Source of the DNA: Anas platyrhynchos
Lineage: Eukaryota; Chordata; Aves; Anseriformes; Anatidae
Assembly (NCBI RefSeq): GCF_047663525.1
Contig: NC_092591.1
Location: 31,219,001 to 31,283,000 of the forward strand
DNA length: 64,000 nt
Direction of reading: 5' to 3'
The notes under the pieces are model-generated. The model saw only the letters and a program-made list of their open reading frames with translations, searched no databases and was not told where the DNA came from. The position numbers and the translations under genes are program-made. Below are positions 46,147 to 56,176 of this stretch, piece by piece; positions within the stretch are counted from its first letter, which is position 1, and the number at the start of each line of letters is the position of its first letter.

Positions 46147-47107
46147 AAAATTCCATCTCTTGTGCTTCACAGTACAAGCTTTATAGGCAACTCACAGCAG
46201 CCTAAACTTGGGGCTTCTTAGTGACATTTTATGTTCAAAATGTATCTTCTCTGAAGAAAAGGATCTCTGAAATATATTCCAGTAGTTCTGGACACTCTGA
46301 ACATGGTGCCTCTTTTAACTGTTTTGAGGATCAAGTTTATTACCATGCAGAGTGAGCATTAAGCACATTCAGTATAATTTTATTTTTTTTTTATCGGGGA
46401 CATGGGCTTTAGTCCAGCACCGCAAATCCTGTATTTTCTTAGCTATGTTGTTTCTATAGAGACTTTGCATCCTAACAAAGATTGTGCTATTAAGACCAAT
46501 CTAAATCAAAGTTTCCTTGCATACCAGGGAGAAAAAATGAACTGACTGACATTTTGGGCAGTCTCCTATTTCTAGCAGTCTGGAATATATATTCAGAACT
46601 CCTTGGATACCATATGTAACTACTCCAGACCTATAGATATCACAAGTGAATAGAAACAAAGGAGGGCAAGCGGTGCTAGGCTAGCATGCCTTCTAAGAAA
46701 TAAAAATTTCCCTTGTTTGTTTTGGAAATAGTATTAGTGCCCTTACTAGTGTTTACTGTAATCAATCTTCTTCTCCGAGATGCAGACTTTCCAAGTAGGT
46801 CTGATTCTCATCTCATACGTTGGCACACCTTCAGTTTACACTGGTATTAAGATCAAGATCAGATCCTCGGACCTGTCCTCTGAAATCATATCAGAAATCT
46901 GGTCATGCTACAGATTGTGAAGATTTTCAGCTGTGCTGCTGATCACAGTGTAGAATATTCAGTATCTTCCTAAAACGAATGCTGTATTTACATCAAAATA
47001 AAACTGTAAAATGTAAAATAATCTAGCTTCAGGCACTTGCACTTCACTACAAATACTTTGTCTGTCTTGGCTGACAAAACAGTCTTGGCTTTTGATCAAA
47101 GAAAACT

Positions 47108-47199
47108 AAGCTGTTTTCTTTTGATGTTAAGAAAGCTTTTGACAGAGTCCCTGGAAAACTAGTTAAGAAGCATAAACCTTGTGGTATACTCTGAAAGTG
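47108..47199 (+). mobile_element. decayed LINE reverse transcriptase fragment
   Basis: The frame starting at 47108 reads KLFSFDVKKAFDRVPGKLVK and then KHKPCGIL before a stop at 47198-47200. This resembles the conserved reverse transcriptase segment F-x-D-x-x-K-A-F-D-x-V-x(n)-L-x-x-K-L-x(n)-G-I of CR1-like and other LINEs. A stop lies upstream in frame, so it is a dead fragment. The family (CR1, L2 or other) cannot be told from so little. Confidence 0.5.
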
Positions 47200-47778
47200 C
47201 AATGAAGAAAAAATACGCTGAACAATACAAGTATGATATGATTTCTGCTACGGAAAGAGCTCTATTTAGAAATTGCATCCTTAAGTCTAGTTGAGCATTT
47301 ACCTGCTGTTCGGGCTGCCTACCTGGCTCCAATTACAAGCCTCTGGTTACAGCTTGTTGCTGCTTTTAGGGTTTGCTTTAGGCGGAGGTGGTGTGAGGAG
47401 AGCTTCAGCACGAGTCATGCAGACAATCTGAAGAGCAAGGCTTGGGGGAAATACCTACGTATTTAGAAATATTTTTCTTTGCCTTCCAGGTGGTGGCACA
47501 GCTGTCCTTGGCTTAGACTCCCCTCTGTGCACAGCACCCAAGAGAAGCTGCAGAGAGCTCACAAGGTAACTTAAATCACTTTGTCTTCCACTTTCAATGC
47601 TGAAACTGTGCAATAAAATGTTATAGGGTTGAACAAAGCATGCCATAGCTAATTAATAGTAATCGGGCTTAATGAAGTATTGGGGAAAATGCAGACTACA
47701 GACAACTAATTTAAGCCTGTATCATGCTACAGAATGACTAAATACAAGCGGGGAAGCACTGGGTGTCAAAAGGTGCAG

Positions 47779-47828
47779 CTATCTTGGAGGTCTCTTCCAA
47801 CCTAGATGATTCTGTGATTCTGTGATTC
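47779..47828 (+). mobile_element. CR1 LINE 3' tail fragment upstream of CHST14
   Basis: CTTGGAGGTCTCTTCCAACC followed by TAGATG and tandem ATTCTGTG units ending at ATTCAG. This is the canonical CR1 3' end, better preserved than the other two copies. It ends about 650 bases before the CHST14 start codon and some 200 bases before CpG density rises. Confidence 0.85.
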
Positions 47829-48049
47829 AGACTCGGTGGATTTAAAGCCCACTCTTTGCACCTCAGTATTTGTTACTGGAGCATAACGAGTGCGTGCAGG
47901 TGGGGTCTGGGTGCAGAAAACGCAGCCCTGAAGGGTCTGGAAGCCTCCTGTGGGCTACGAGCACCCTCCAAATCTGTCCTGTAGTTCGGAACCAAGCCCG
48001 GGGGTGGTTTATTTCCTTAAATGTAATACTTATCGGGGAGAGGAGAGCG

Positions 48050-48480
48050 TGGGATGTTCGTGCACCCTAAAATCTGCGCCTGCCCCGAGTGAGGCACTCA
48101 GGAACCGCGGAACGCGGCGGGGCTGCAGCCCTGACTGGAAGGGCGGCGGCGGCCGGCTCCAGGCTCCCGTCCCTCACGGAGCCGCCTGAAGGGACCGGAT
48201 GATACCCTCCGAGGCTTCCTGCCCGCTCCCCCGTGAGGGGGAGAAAGAGGCAGGGATGGAGAGAAGGGGGAAGGACGGGCGCGGGGCGGGGACGCCGCGA
48301 AATGGCCGCCTCCTCCGCCGGCCCCCTGCCCGCCCCGCGCGGCCGTCACTGCCGGCGGCTGCCCCGCCTCAGCCCCCTTCCCCGGTGCCGGCGGCCGGGA
48401 GCCGGCATCCAGCTCCCCCCCTTCTCCCCAGGCATGAGGCTGGGAGGCTGAGGCGGCGTTGGCCCGGCTCCTTCGAGGCC
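48050..48480 (+). promoter_or_regulatory. CHST14: CHST14 CpG island promoter and 5' leader
   Basis: CpG density climbs sharply from about 48,070 and stays high into the coding region (to about 49,000). A GC box GGGGCGGGG lies at 48283-48291. No TATA box is evident, which fits a broad CpG-island promoter. The transcription start cannot be placed, so how much of this stretch is leader is unknown. Confidence 0.65.
48302..48451 (+). CDS. possible upstream ORF in the CHST14 leader (49 codons)
   Basis: The ATG at 48302 has G at -3 and G at +4 (GAAATGG), a strong context. The frame runs 49 codons, rich in Ala, Pro and Arg ([16 protein letters not shown]...), and stops at 48449-48451, 29 bases before the CHST14 ATG. 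If the leader includes it, it would reduce or condition CHST14 translation. No homology is recognised, and it may simply reflect GC-rich sequence. Confidence 0.3.
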   Translation: MAASSAGPLPAPRGRHCRRLPRLSPLPRCRRPGAGIQLPPFSPGMRLGG

Positions 48481-49560
48481 ATGTTCCCCCGGTCCCACTT
48501 CTCCGGGGAGGTGAGGCGGGCGCCCGCCTCGGCCTGCAGCCGGTCCCGTTTGCGGGCGGGCGGCACGGTGCTGCTGCCCTCCATGTTGATGTTCGGCGTG
48601 ATCCTGGCCTCCAGCGGGCTGCTGCTGATGATCGAGAAGGGCATCCTGGCCGAGGTGAAGCCGCCCCCGCTGCACCCGCCGGCGAGTGAGCTCTCCCGGA
48701 GGGTGGGCGGCAGGGAGGTCCCCGGCGACTTCGACCATGAGGTGCTGCGGGACATCCGCAACCGCACCATCCGCTCAGTCTGCGGGCAGCGCGCCATGCC
48801 CCGCAGCGTCTGGGAGCTGCCAGCCGGCCAGCGGCGGACACTGCTCCGTCACCTCCTGGTCAGCGACAAGTACCGCTTTCTGTACTGCTACGTCCCCAAG
48901 GTGGCCTGCTCCAACTGGAAGCGTATCCTGAAGGTGCTGGATGGAGCGCTGGAAAGCGTCGACGTCAAGCTCAAGATGGACCACAAGAGCGACCTTGTGT
49001 TCCTAGGGGACATGAAGCCGGAGGAGATCAACTACCGCCTGAAGAACTACTACAAGTTCATCTTCGTGCGAAACCCCGCGGAGAGGCTGCTGTCGGCCTA
49101 CAGGAATAAGTTTGGGGAGATCAAGGAGTACCAGCTGAAGTACGGGGTGGAGATCGTCAGGAGGTACCGGAAAAACGGGGGCAAGTCGGCAGGCGACGAC
49201 GTGACCTTCTCCGAGTTTCTCCGCTACCTGCTGGATGAGGATGTGGAAAAGATGAACGAGCACTGGATGCCCATCTACAACCTGTGCCAGCCCTGCGCTG
49301 TCAGGTACGACTTCATCGGCTCCTACGAGCGGCTGAACGAGGACGCAAACCATGTCCTCGAGAAAGTTCAGGCACCTTCCTTCATCCGCTTCCCAGAAAG
49401 GCAGTCATGGTACAAACCCGTGACAGCAGAAACACTCCATTACTACCTATGCAACACCCCACAAAAGCTGATAAAAGAGCTGCTACCAAAATATATACTG
49501 GATTTCTCCCTCTTTGCCTATCCCCTTCCAAACATCACCAGCGAATTCTGTAGGCAATGA
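48481..49560 (+). CDS. CHST14: CHST14, dermatan 4-O-sulfotransferase 1 (D4ST1)
   Basis: Single-exon gene of 359 residues. It transfers sulfate from PAPS to C4 of GalNAc next to iduronate in dermatan sulfate, in the Golgi lumen. Features: a short basic cytosolic tail (1-30); one membrane anchor at about 31-51 ([16 protein letters not shown]...), giving a type II topology; a stem; then the sulfotransferase domain. The 5'-phosphosulfate loop is [10 protein letters not shown] at 139-148, and the 3'-phosphate site includes RNPAERLLS at 197-205. N-glycosylation sequons lie at N94 (NRT) and N351 (NIT). The end [16 protein letters not shown] matches mammalian CHST14 (376 residues in human). The frame is open 94 codons upstream to an ATG at 48199. 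I chose 48481 because MFPR aligns with the human start and has a better Kozak context. Confidence 0.96.
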   Translation: MFPRSHFSGEVRRAPASACSRSRLRAGGTVLLPSMLMFGVILASSGLLLMIEKGILAEVKPPPLHPPASELSRRVGGREVPGDFDHEVLRDIRNRTIRSVCGQRAMPRSVWELPAGQRRTLLRHLLVSDKYRFLYCYVPKVACSNWKRILKVLDGALESVDVKLKMDHKSDLVFLGDMKPEEINYRLKNYYKFIFVRNPAERLLSAYRNKFGEIKEYQLKYGVEIVRRYRKNGGKSAGDDVTFSEFLRYLLDEDVEKMNEHWMPIYNLCQPCAVRYDFIGSYERLNEDANHVLEKVQAPSFIRFPERQSWYKPVTAETLHYYLCNTPQKLIKELLPKYILDFSLFAYPLPNITSEFCRQ

Positions 49561-50635
49561 GTTTTTTGTTTCAGGATCTGGCAGAAATTCTGCCTACGCT
49601 GGCAAGGATTTGCTAAGACGGCCGTTGCTACAAATCATGTGTTGCTGCAGGGCCTGTGAAACACTCTTCTATGCATAATTTCCTAATTTTATACTTTTAA
49701 AACACTCTTTATATAATTTTATATATTGCCTTTTCTACTAAGAATACTTTTTGTATTGTTCCAATTTTAATGTGTACATATGCCGCTGACTCGAGCACAA
49801 TAGCTTTTGTAAATCTATTTTGCTTCAAATTCTTTTTATGGCACGGCATGGAAAACTTTTGTAAGGATGTCAAGAAAATTGATATATTTTAAATATTCTT
49901 CCTCCTTTTTTTGTGTTTACTACTACGTAGTGCGCAGCTAACTCACAATCATAACTTAAAATAGTGGTTGATGCGCTGGAAGTTAGCGCTGTTAAAACTG
50001 GTCCTAGGTTAGACTAGAGGTAGTTTTTCAGGTATGAGTAGAAGAAAAAGTCTTAAAATTTGGCTTTATTTCTACTTCGTTTTCTCATCTATAGATGGTG
50101 GTTGAGCGAGGCTGTTTTGTTTTTTTTTTCCCTGTGACAGCAATAGTATATGTGTTTTTCCTTTTAATTACTAATCATTGAAACAAAACTAGTGATAAGA
50201 TAATAAAAAAAGTGTGACTTATGATATGAAAATGCAATATGTTTACCCAGCATAACATAATCAGATGCAGCATCAAACTCTAACAATTTCCTCTTCTCTT
50301 TCTCTTTAAGCTAAAGATCTGATAAGATCAAAAGCCATCATGGCTCTTATGACAAAAAAAAACAAACAAACCAAAAAAAATCCAACCTGTGCCTGTTCAC
50401 AGCCTCAGTGGGTACCTGTGTGCCCACATGAATTGCAAACCACCATGGACAAACTTTCTGCAGCCACATTTCGAACAATTGGAGGACTAGTTCCTCTTTT
50501 CTGATGTGCACATCATTTTTGTAGCTATTTGTATTTAATTATGACTGTTAAATTGTAAAAGTTTGGGACATAATGTACAGTGCTGTTTTGGGGGCTGTGT
50601 CCTCCTTTTAAATAAAATTTTTATATGAATGAATC
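49561..50635 (+). other. CHST14: CHST14 3' UTR
   Basis: About 1.07 kb of AT-rich, noncoding sequence from the TGA stop to just past an AATAAA at 50611-50616, followed by a T/G-rich stretch (CTTTGTGCTTTTCC) suited to cleavage. Short A- and T-rich runs occur (50,120-50,129; 50,355-50,382). No other gene is seen here. Confidence 0.75.
50611..50616 (+). terminator. CHST14: CHST14 poly(A) signal
   Basis: AATAAA with a GT-rich downstream region within 35 bases, 1,050 bases after the stop codon. It is the first full AATAAA with a good downstream element. Confidence 0.75.
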
Positions 50636-50988
50636 TATTGCTTTGTGCTTTTCCTTCAATGTTAATGTTTACTTGAATTCTTGTGAGAGGCCTTCTTCCC
50701 CTTATGCTATGCGTTAAAAGTATGACAAAGAGGCAATTCCTGCCTTGAATAATTTCTGTTATAAGTGTCAGAGCAGTGGTAACCAGTGGAGAAAGGAACT
50801 CATCCAAGCCAAACAATTGGACGACGCAGGCAATTGGATAAAAAGCAGCAGTCAGCAGCAAAATAGGCACCTAATTGCAGTGGTGTTGATACAAAGCAGC
50901 GCAGATGGATTACAGGTACGGCAGAGACTTGGTGGTTTCCTGGGATTAATCTTAAGGAGGTAACAGACAAAAATAAGTTTATTTCTCC

Positions 50989-51010
50989 TTTTTTTTTTTT
51001 TTTTTTTTTT
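50989..51010. repeat. homopolymer T tract, 22 bases
   Basis: Uninterrupted T run, about 375 bases after the end of CHST14. It may mark the reverse-strand tail of an old retrocopy; no body is recognised. Confidence 0.85.
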
Positions 51011-53575
51011 AATAAGATTTCCAAAATTGGAAGAAGGGCATGGAGCCCCATTCAGCTGAACTCAAGGTGGAGAGATGGAAAATCCTGCCTAGGGCATAGC
51101 CTTACGTGACAATAGATTCACTGCATCTATGAACGCACATGGTGAAATTGCCACCTCCTTCTGCTCAAGTCAATAGCACAGCAGTTTGAGTTTATTGAGC
51201 TCAATGATTTCTACTTCTGATAGGATCAAGGTTGTGTGTGAGAGCAATGAGTGCTACGCTCATGGACTTCAGCTCCTGGCTGCGTCCTTCTGCATCCACC
51301 TGTGCCTTTCAAAAAAATGGGTTAGACATGGGCTTTTGTGCCAGGTCTACATGGCTAAAACTCCTGTCTGCCCTGGTGATTTTGGTGACGATGCAGGAAT
51401 ATTTGGGGCCCAGCAAGCCAATTCATCTGGATCTGCCTTGTTCTCCAGCCAAACACACCAGATGTCAGCTGGGAATCAGATTTTATTTTATATTGTGAAA
51501 CAAATGCCAGTGATGGAATGGTCTGGGTTTTAATTAAACATTACCTTCAGGTCTTTCTAACTGGGAATAAACTGGTTAGACTTTACTGTCTTTGTGTCAG
51601 TGAGGCTGAGGGAATGCTTCCTACTTGTTCAGCAACTGTGTTTTTGTTAAATGCTTATTTCTCAGAAATTTGAAAAGTTTGTGCTGCCTGTTTGTTTATC
51701 TGCTGCACCTTCTGTTCTCCACATTAATTTTTTGGTCTCTTGTCCCCTTAATCTCATTTATTGCACGCAGACGGATTTTGCTTGTCATGGATTCTGCACC
51801 TCACTGGATGTCATTGACTGCCTTTTTCTCTCTAAATAAAAGCAGACGGCCTTTTTCCAGTTCCTTGTACCCTTCTTTAAGAAAGGCTTAAATGTGAGCA
51901 AAACTCACAAAACCTCATAGCTTGAGCACAATTTGTCCCATACCTGCCAAAGTGTGGAAAAGTCTTCCCAAAAGCCATGGCAGGGGAGGATTTTGTCATC
52001 TGCCTCTACAGCCCATTCCTCTTCCTTGGTCAGGGTCACGTCTTTGTTTTTCTGATCTGTCTTTGATTTTCTTATCTCTCTGTGGCAAGTCAGCCACTTG
52101 TAGGCTGGTGAATGCAAGTATGAAAAATCAATTGGGTTCCCATTAGTGCTACTTCATTTTATCTGTAGCTAAAAATACAATTTTCTGAGAAACCTTTCAG
52201 CTGAGTAGGAAGGGAGCAAAAAGGAAAAGAAACTCATCTTTTATCAGCTGTATTATTTCTTTTAGTCATTTGTTTCTCTGGTGTGGAATAAATCCTGAGC
52301 GAATTCCAGAGCTGGCAGTGTCTGCTGGAGGTAAGAGACACGGAGCAGGATCCAGCCCTCCTCCTGGGGACCTGGGGAAACTGAAAGCAGAGACTTCAAT
52401 GAAGGACTTCAGAGCAGCTCAGGTACATACTGGGAGGAGGTAATCATGAAGTTAGAAGCTGTCTAGGTTTGATCAAACTCTGTTCTTTCTCAAACACTTC
52501 TCCTTTCTGATCTATTCAGCATAGCAGCTCCTTTTTCCACTTTCCCATCTCCTTTCTTGCAGTCGCCAAGCAGAATAAAAAGCTGATCTGTTCTCTTTTG
52601 ATTTATTATTTGTGAAGCCTCAACACTAGATGGGATGCCCCAAGCTTCCCCACCTGAACAGCTCGAGGTCTTAGCACTGGGGTCTTGGCCCTGCATTTTT
52701 CTCAGTTGCTTTTCCTAACTTCATGTCAAAATCATCGCCCGGACCATGCCACTCTCCTGTTTTCTCTGCAGAAGCATTTAAGAAGACCTGGAGACACTCC
52801 GGTAGTTTAATTCCATCTCATTATATGGAGACCTTCTGACAATGTCCCTCTAGATTATCACAATGAGATTTTATTTTAATTTGCCATTAGTCCCTCCTTA
52901 TTAAAAAGGAGGTTACCTTAAAAAAAAAAGAAGCATTTGGGGCTCTCAATTTTTTCCATTTGTGTGTGCTGGTTTATTCTTGCTTCCCTGCTGACTCTTG
53001 GACATGCCAATCCACTTCTACCAAATTTAAGAGAAGAATATGTTGTACTGATCTTTTGGTCGCTTGCAGCTCCCATAGCTGTAGTGGGGGGCTGCAGAAA
53101 GAAGTTGAGTGCTTTACTCCCATGTGAGTGCTGGTCATGAGCCAGCCCTAACGCCTTCTCTTTCCCCCAAATCAATGCCTGTACGATGTCCAGAGCTGTG
53201 ACATGGAGTGGTGCTTTTTGCACAGAGGAATGCTTCCAGAGTATTTTATGAGGATTTAATTGATCATGTAAGAAATGCAATGATCAGAGAAGGCAACAGA
53301 CGAAGAGTCTGAGGAAGATCTGGGAGAGTTCTCTTTTGTAAGGTCAAGTTCCTGCACTTTGTGCTGATAAACACCTATTTCATGCCGTTGCTTGTTAGCA
53401 GACAGAGAGTTATGCTTGGTGCATGTTTGGTCCTGGACTGCTTTGTGATAGTTGTGTCTGATTCCTGCCTGGGGTACATTTATATATTTCTTACATTAAA
53501 TCTCTATATCCCTCATAATATACATACACAATGATGTGGGATTTTGTGCTGGAGAGAGGACAAAGGCATAAAACC

Positions 53576-53600
53576 TTTTTTTCTTTTTTTTTTTTTTTTT
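53576..53600. repeat. T-rich tract
   Basis: T run interrupted by one C (T7-C-T17), followed by CCTCAG. It resembles a long polypyrimidine tract with an acceptor, but no coding exon follows. Confidence 0.75.
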
Positions 53601-55091
53601 CCTCAGGGATTTAGTGATCCAGTATCAGATACTAGATGTCCATCAGTGCTCAGTGTGGCATCTTCCACACAGTCCTGCATGCTCGCATCTTTCCAATTTG
53701 CTGGCATTTCTTTTTGCTGAAAGCATGAAAAAAATAGGTAACTGCAACCTGCCATTATGATTTTGTTGTATTGGTTTGCTGGGTTATTTCTCATAACTCA
53801 TGCTGTACTTGAGACAGATTCACTCGCTCGTGGATCAGGTCTGATTTAGGTGATCCTCCTGTGAAATGAGCCTCGTGCATCCTCTTGCTTCGTGGAAGAA
53901 GACCTTGGTTTCTGCAGCGGTGTGAGCACGGCAGCTCTGAGTGCTCCCAGAAGGAACGACCACAGGCACACGGTGAGAAGGTCCCTGCTTGCCAGGGTTA
54001 ACCAGCTGAGAGGTGTGAAAAATCCATTGCTGCTCTGTGTTGTCTTGTTTAAATCATAACAGCGTGTCAGCAAGCTGACATCTTAAATAATTTCCGTATT
54101 GCACCAGGACTACAGGAATGCGAATAAGCGAGCCATTTGAGTTTAGTATGCAGGGCTGCTGGTTTGTTTTCCCCTTTGGAGAAGGGAGCAGGACAGGTCA
54201 CGATCCCTTATTGTTTCAAAAAATCGTTTTACGTATTGCCTCGTTTACCAATTCCAACGTTAGCAGGTCTGGAAAGCCTCATCTCAGCATACCTAACACC
54301 CGCGGGGCCAGCGGTTGGCAGTGCGACGTGAGGAGCATTCGTCAAAGCACAGGGATTTCACACCAGGCAGAAGAAACCACTTGGACCTGGACAACTCAGG
54401 GAGGGAGCATCAGTATCGCAGAGCCAGTGTTGGTGACAAGGAGCGCTCGCTGAGCTGGCATCTGCAGCCAGGGCCCTCCGATTTCTAAAGCAGGTTCATT
54501 GCAGCCAGCCGCTGGTGGCTGAACAGGGTTTTAAGCACGGTCCCTCTGAGCTTCACAGCTGAGCTCTGGTGCGTGCGTCAGATTTTTTCCTCTTTCCTGT
54601 GGGCTTTTTCCTATTGCTTTTGCAGAAATAAATAACTTCCTTGCCAGGCACTGGTGCTGAAGTAAGTGCATTAACGCTGCCAGTCGCCTCGCTGGCTGCT
54701 AGCCATAACCCTGTATCTAACGGGAATAAAACTCTCCGGAGCACGGCGGGAGCAAGCAGTGCCATGGATGCTTGTTTTGATGTCTGCACAAGGCACAAAA
54801 CCAGCTTTGCTTCTGCTCCTCTTTGTTTCAAACCTTTTTTATTATTATTTTATTATGGGGGAGAATCTCCGCAGACAGTACCTCTTGCTTTTAGGTGGGA
54901 TTTCTTTTTTTTTCACGAGGGAGCACAATCATCCTTGGGAGGTTTCTTTCGTTTTGAAAAAGCTGAAGGAAAATGTCTTTAACGGGCTGTTGTGTGTAAT
55001 GAGGCCGAGATAATCCTGGTGGAGGCAGTGCTCTGCACATACCCCTCGGGGTTCTTCTGTAGTGCTTACAATCGCGTGTCTTACTTCTGAG

Positions 55092-55166
55092 GGTCCAAGC
55101 TATATGGAAAGAGCCCCTATAATCTGACTCCCTATGTGGATAATGAGGACTCCCACCTATACCCTG
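55092..55166 (+). CDS. speculative coding exon of an unknown gene
   Basis: A 75-base segment flanked by CTTCTGAG| and CTG|GTGAGG, open in one frame and reading SKLYGKSPYNLTPYVDNEDS and then HLYP. The upstream in-frame codon is a stop (TGA) that overlaps the acceptor, so splicing would be required. I do not recognise the protein. The residue composition looks protein-like, but the segment is short and could be chance. Confidence 0.15.
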
Positions 55167-55581
55167 GTGAGGGAATTTTTGCCTGTGGTTTTAGAGGAGC
55201 TTGTTCAGCTCCGCACGGTTTGGTAGCAGAGAGCAGAGCTCAGGTCAAACTGAGCGGGGTCGTTTTCTGAGTTTTTTTGTTCCAGCTTCATGAGAAGGGT
55301 TCTTCTGATGACGTTTTTGCCTTTGGGATGCTGCTGAACAGAGCAGGGAAAAGCTCTTTGGATCAAAATCTAGCCCAAACCTCATAGCCAGTGACTGGGA
55401 GGTAAACAGAGCCGGTAATATCTTCTGCAAACATTGACTTTAAGGCACTATAAAAATTACAACAAGCTATTAAAACAAAACTGTAGCCTTACCTCGTTGT
55501 GGTTCATGCCAATTGCAGTGTGAATACCAGCATTGCTTTGTCCAGAGTGTAACTTCCCTTTCTTTTGTTTTCTTTCTGCAG

Positions 55582-55925
55582 GTGGATGTGCAAGGCATAG
55601 TATCTGCATGCAACAGCAAGCTGAAAATCTGGAGAAAACCACAGTGGTTTTTTTTTGTTGGTGGGTTCATTTTTCTTTTCTGCATCTCAGGAATAACTTC
55701 AACAGTGATGCTTCCATGCTGTCTGTGAGAATGCACCCACAATGGCTGGTCCTGTGTCCAGGGGCTCTTGAAAAGAGGTACATAACCCTGCCTAGTTTTT
55801 CTTTAACCCACACAGAGCATGCCCTGCCTTGCCCTCTTGCAACACGAAGGCAAATGGTAGCAAAACAGCTAGAGATAAAAGCAATGAATTCACAAGGTGC
55901 TGACACGGACTTCAGACTGTCTTGA
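55582..55925 (+). CDS. speculative terminal exon following the 55,092 segment
   Basis: A strong acceptor (TTGTTTTCTTTCTGCAG ending at 55581) is followed by a frame that joins in phase with the donor at 55,167 and stays open for about 114 codons to a TGA at 55,923-55,925. An AATAAA occurs at 56,004-56,009 in an A-rich stretch. No homology was recognised and the peptide is of low distinctiveness. It could be a lineage-specific transcript, a long noncoding RNA exon or chance. Confidence 0.12.
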
Positions 55926-56099
55926 AAGCCATGCATCTTTCCTGTTTTGCCTTTGCTAAGATCAGGGTGCTTAGGGGAGGAAAAAAAAAAAAAAAGGAAA
56001 AAAAATAAAACAACACAACTGGATGTGGGTTTGAAAACTCAGCTGGATTTTTCCAAGACGAGTGCCCTGTGAGCCAGGGGTTTCCTTGCAGCGCAGTGT

Positions 56100-56115
56100 A
56101 CACACACACACACAC
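56100..56115. repeat. (AC)8 microsatellite
   Basis: Eight perfect AC units followed by CCCCAG. A simple repeat, probably polymorphic. Confidence 0.85.
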
Positions 56116-56158
56116 CCCAGCAGCCGTCTGAGTCATGGAAGGGTTTATTCAGCAAAGG

Positions 56159-56176
56159 AAAAAAAAAAAAAAAAAA
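56159..56176. repeat. homopolymer A tract, 18 bases
   Basis: Uninterrupted A run after AGCAAAGG. No retrocopy body is recognised. Confidence 0.8.

Larger units (their letters stand above)
36246..47850. other. BAHD1-CHST14 intergenic region
   Basis: About 11.6 kb without a recognisable gene. Part one (36.3-42 kb) has mixed composition with short overlapping open frames and AT-rich blocks at 39.5-39.9 and 40.85-40.96 kb that look like noncoding elements. Part two (about 42-47.3 kb) is more AT-rich, with a diverged repeat pair and a decayed LINE fragment. A CR1 tail ends at 47,828. An A tract of 18 bases lies at 44,853-44,870. In human, as I recall, the same gap is only a few kb. Confidence 0.6.

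Noticed and set aside
47490..47566. Exon-like segment between TTGCCTTCCAG and CACAAG|GTAACT upstream of CHST14
   Set aside because: One frame is open for about 25 codons, but the peptide is undistinctive and CHST14 is intronless in its coding part. Kept only as a remote 5' UTR possibility.
48098..48841. 247-codon minus-strand frame over the CHST14 island
   Set aside because: Arg/Pro/Ala-rich low-complexity sequence produced by CpG-island composition, overlapping the real sense gene.
54118..54453. 111-codon plus-strand frame
   Set aside because: No recognisable domain and no supporting splice signals or regulatory context.
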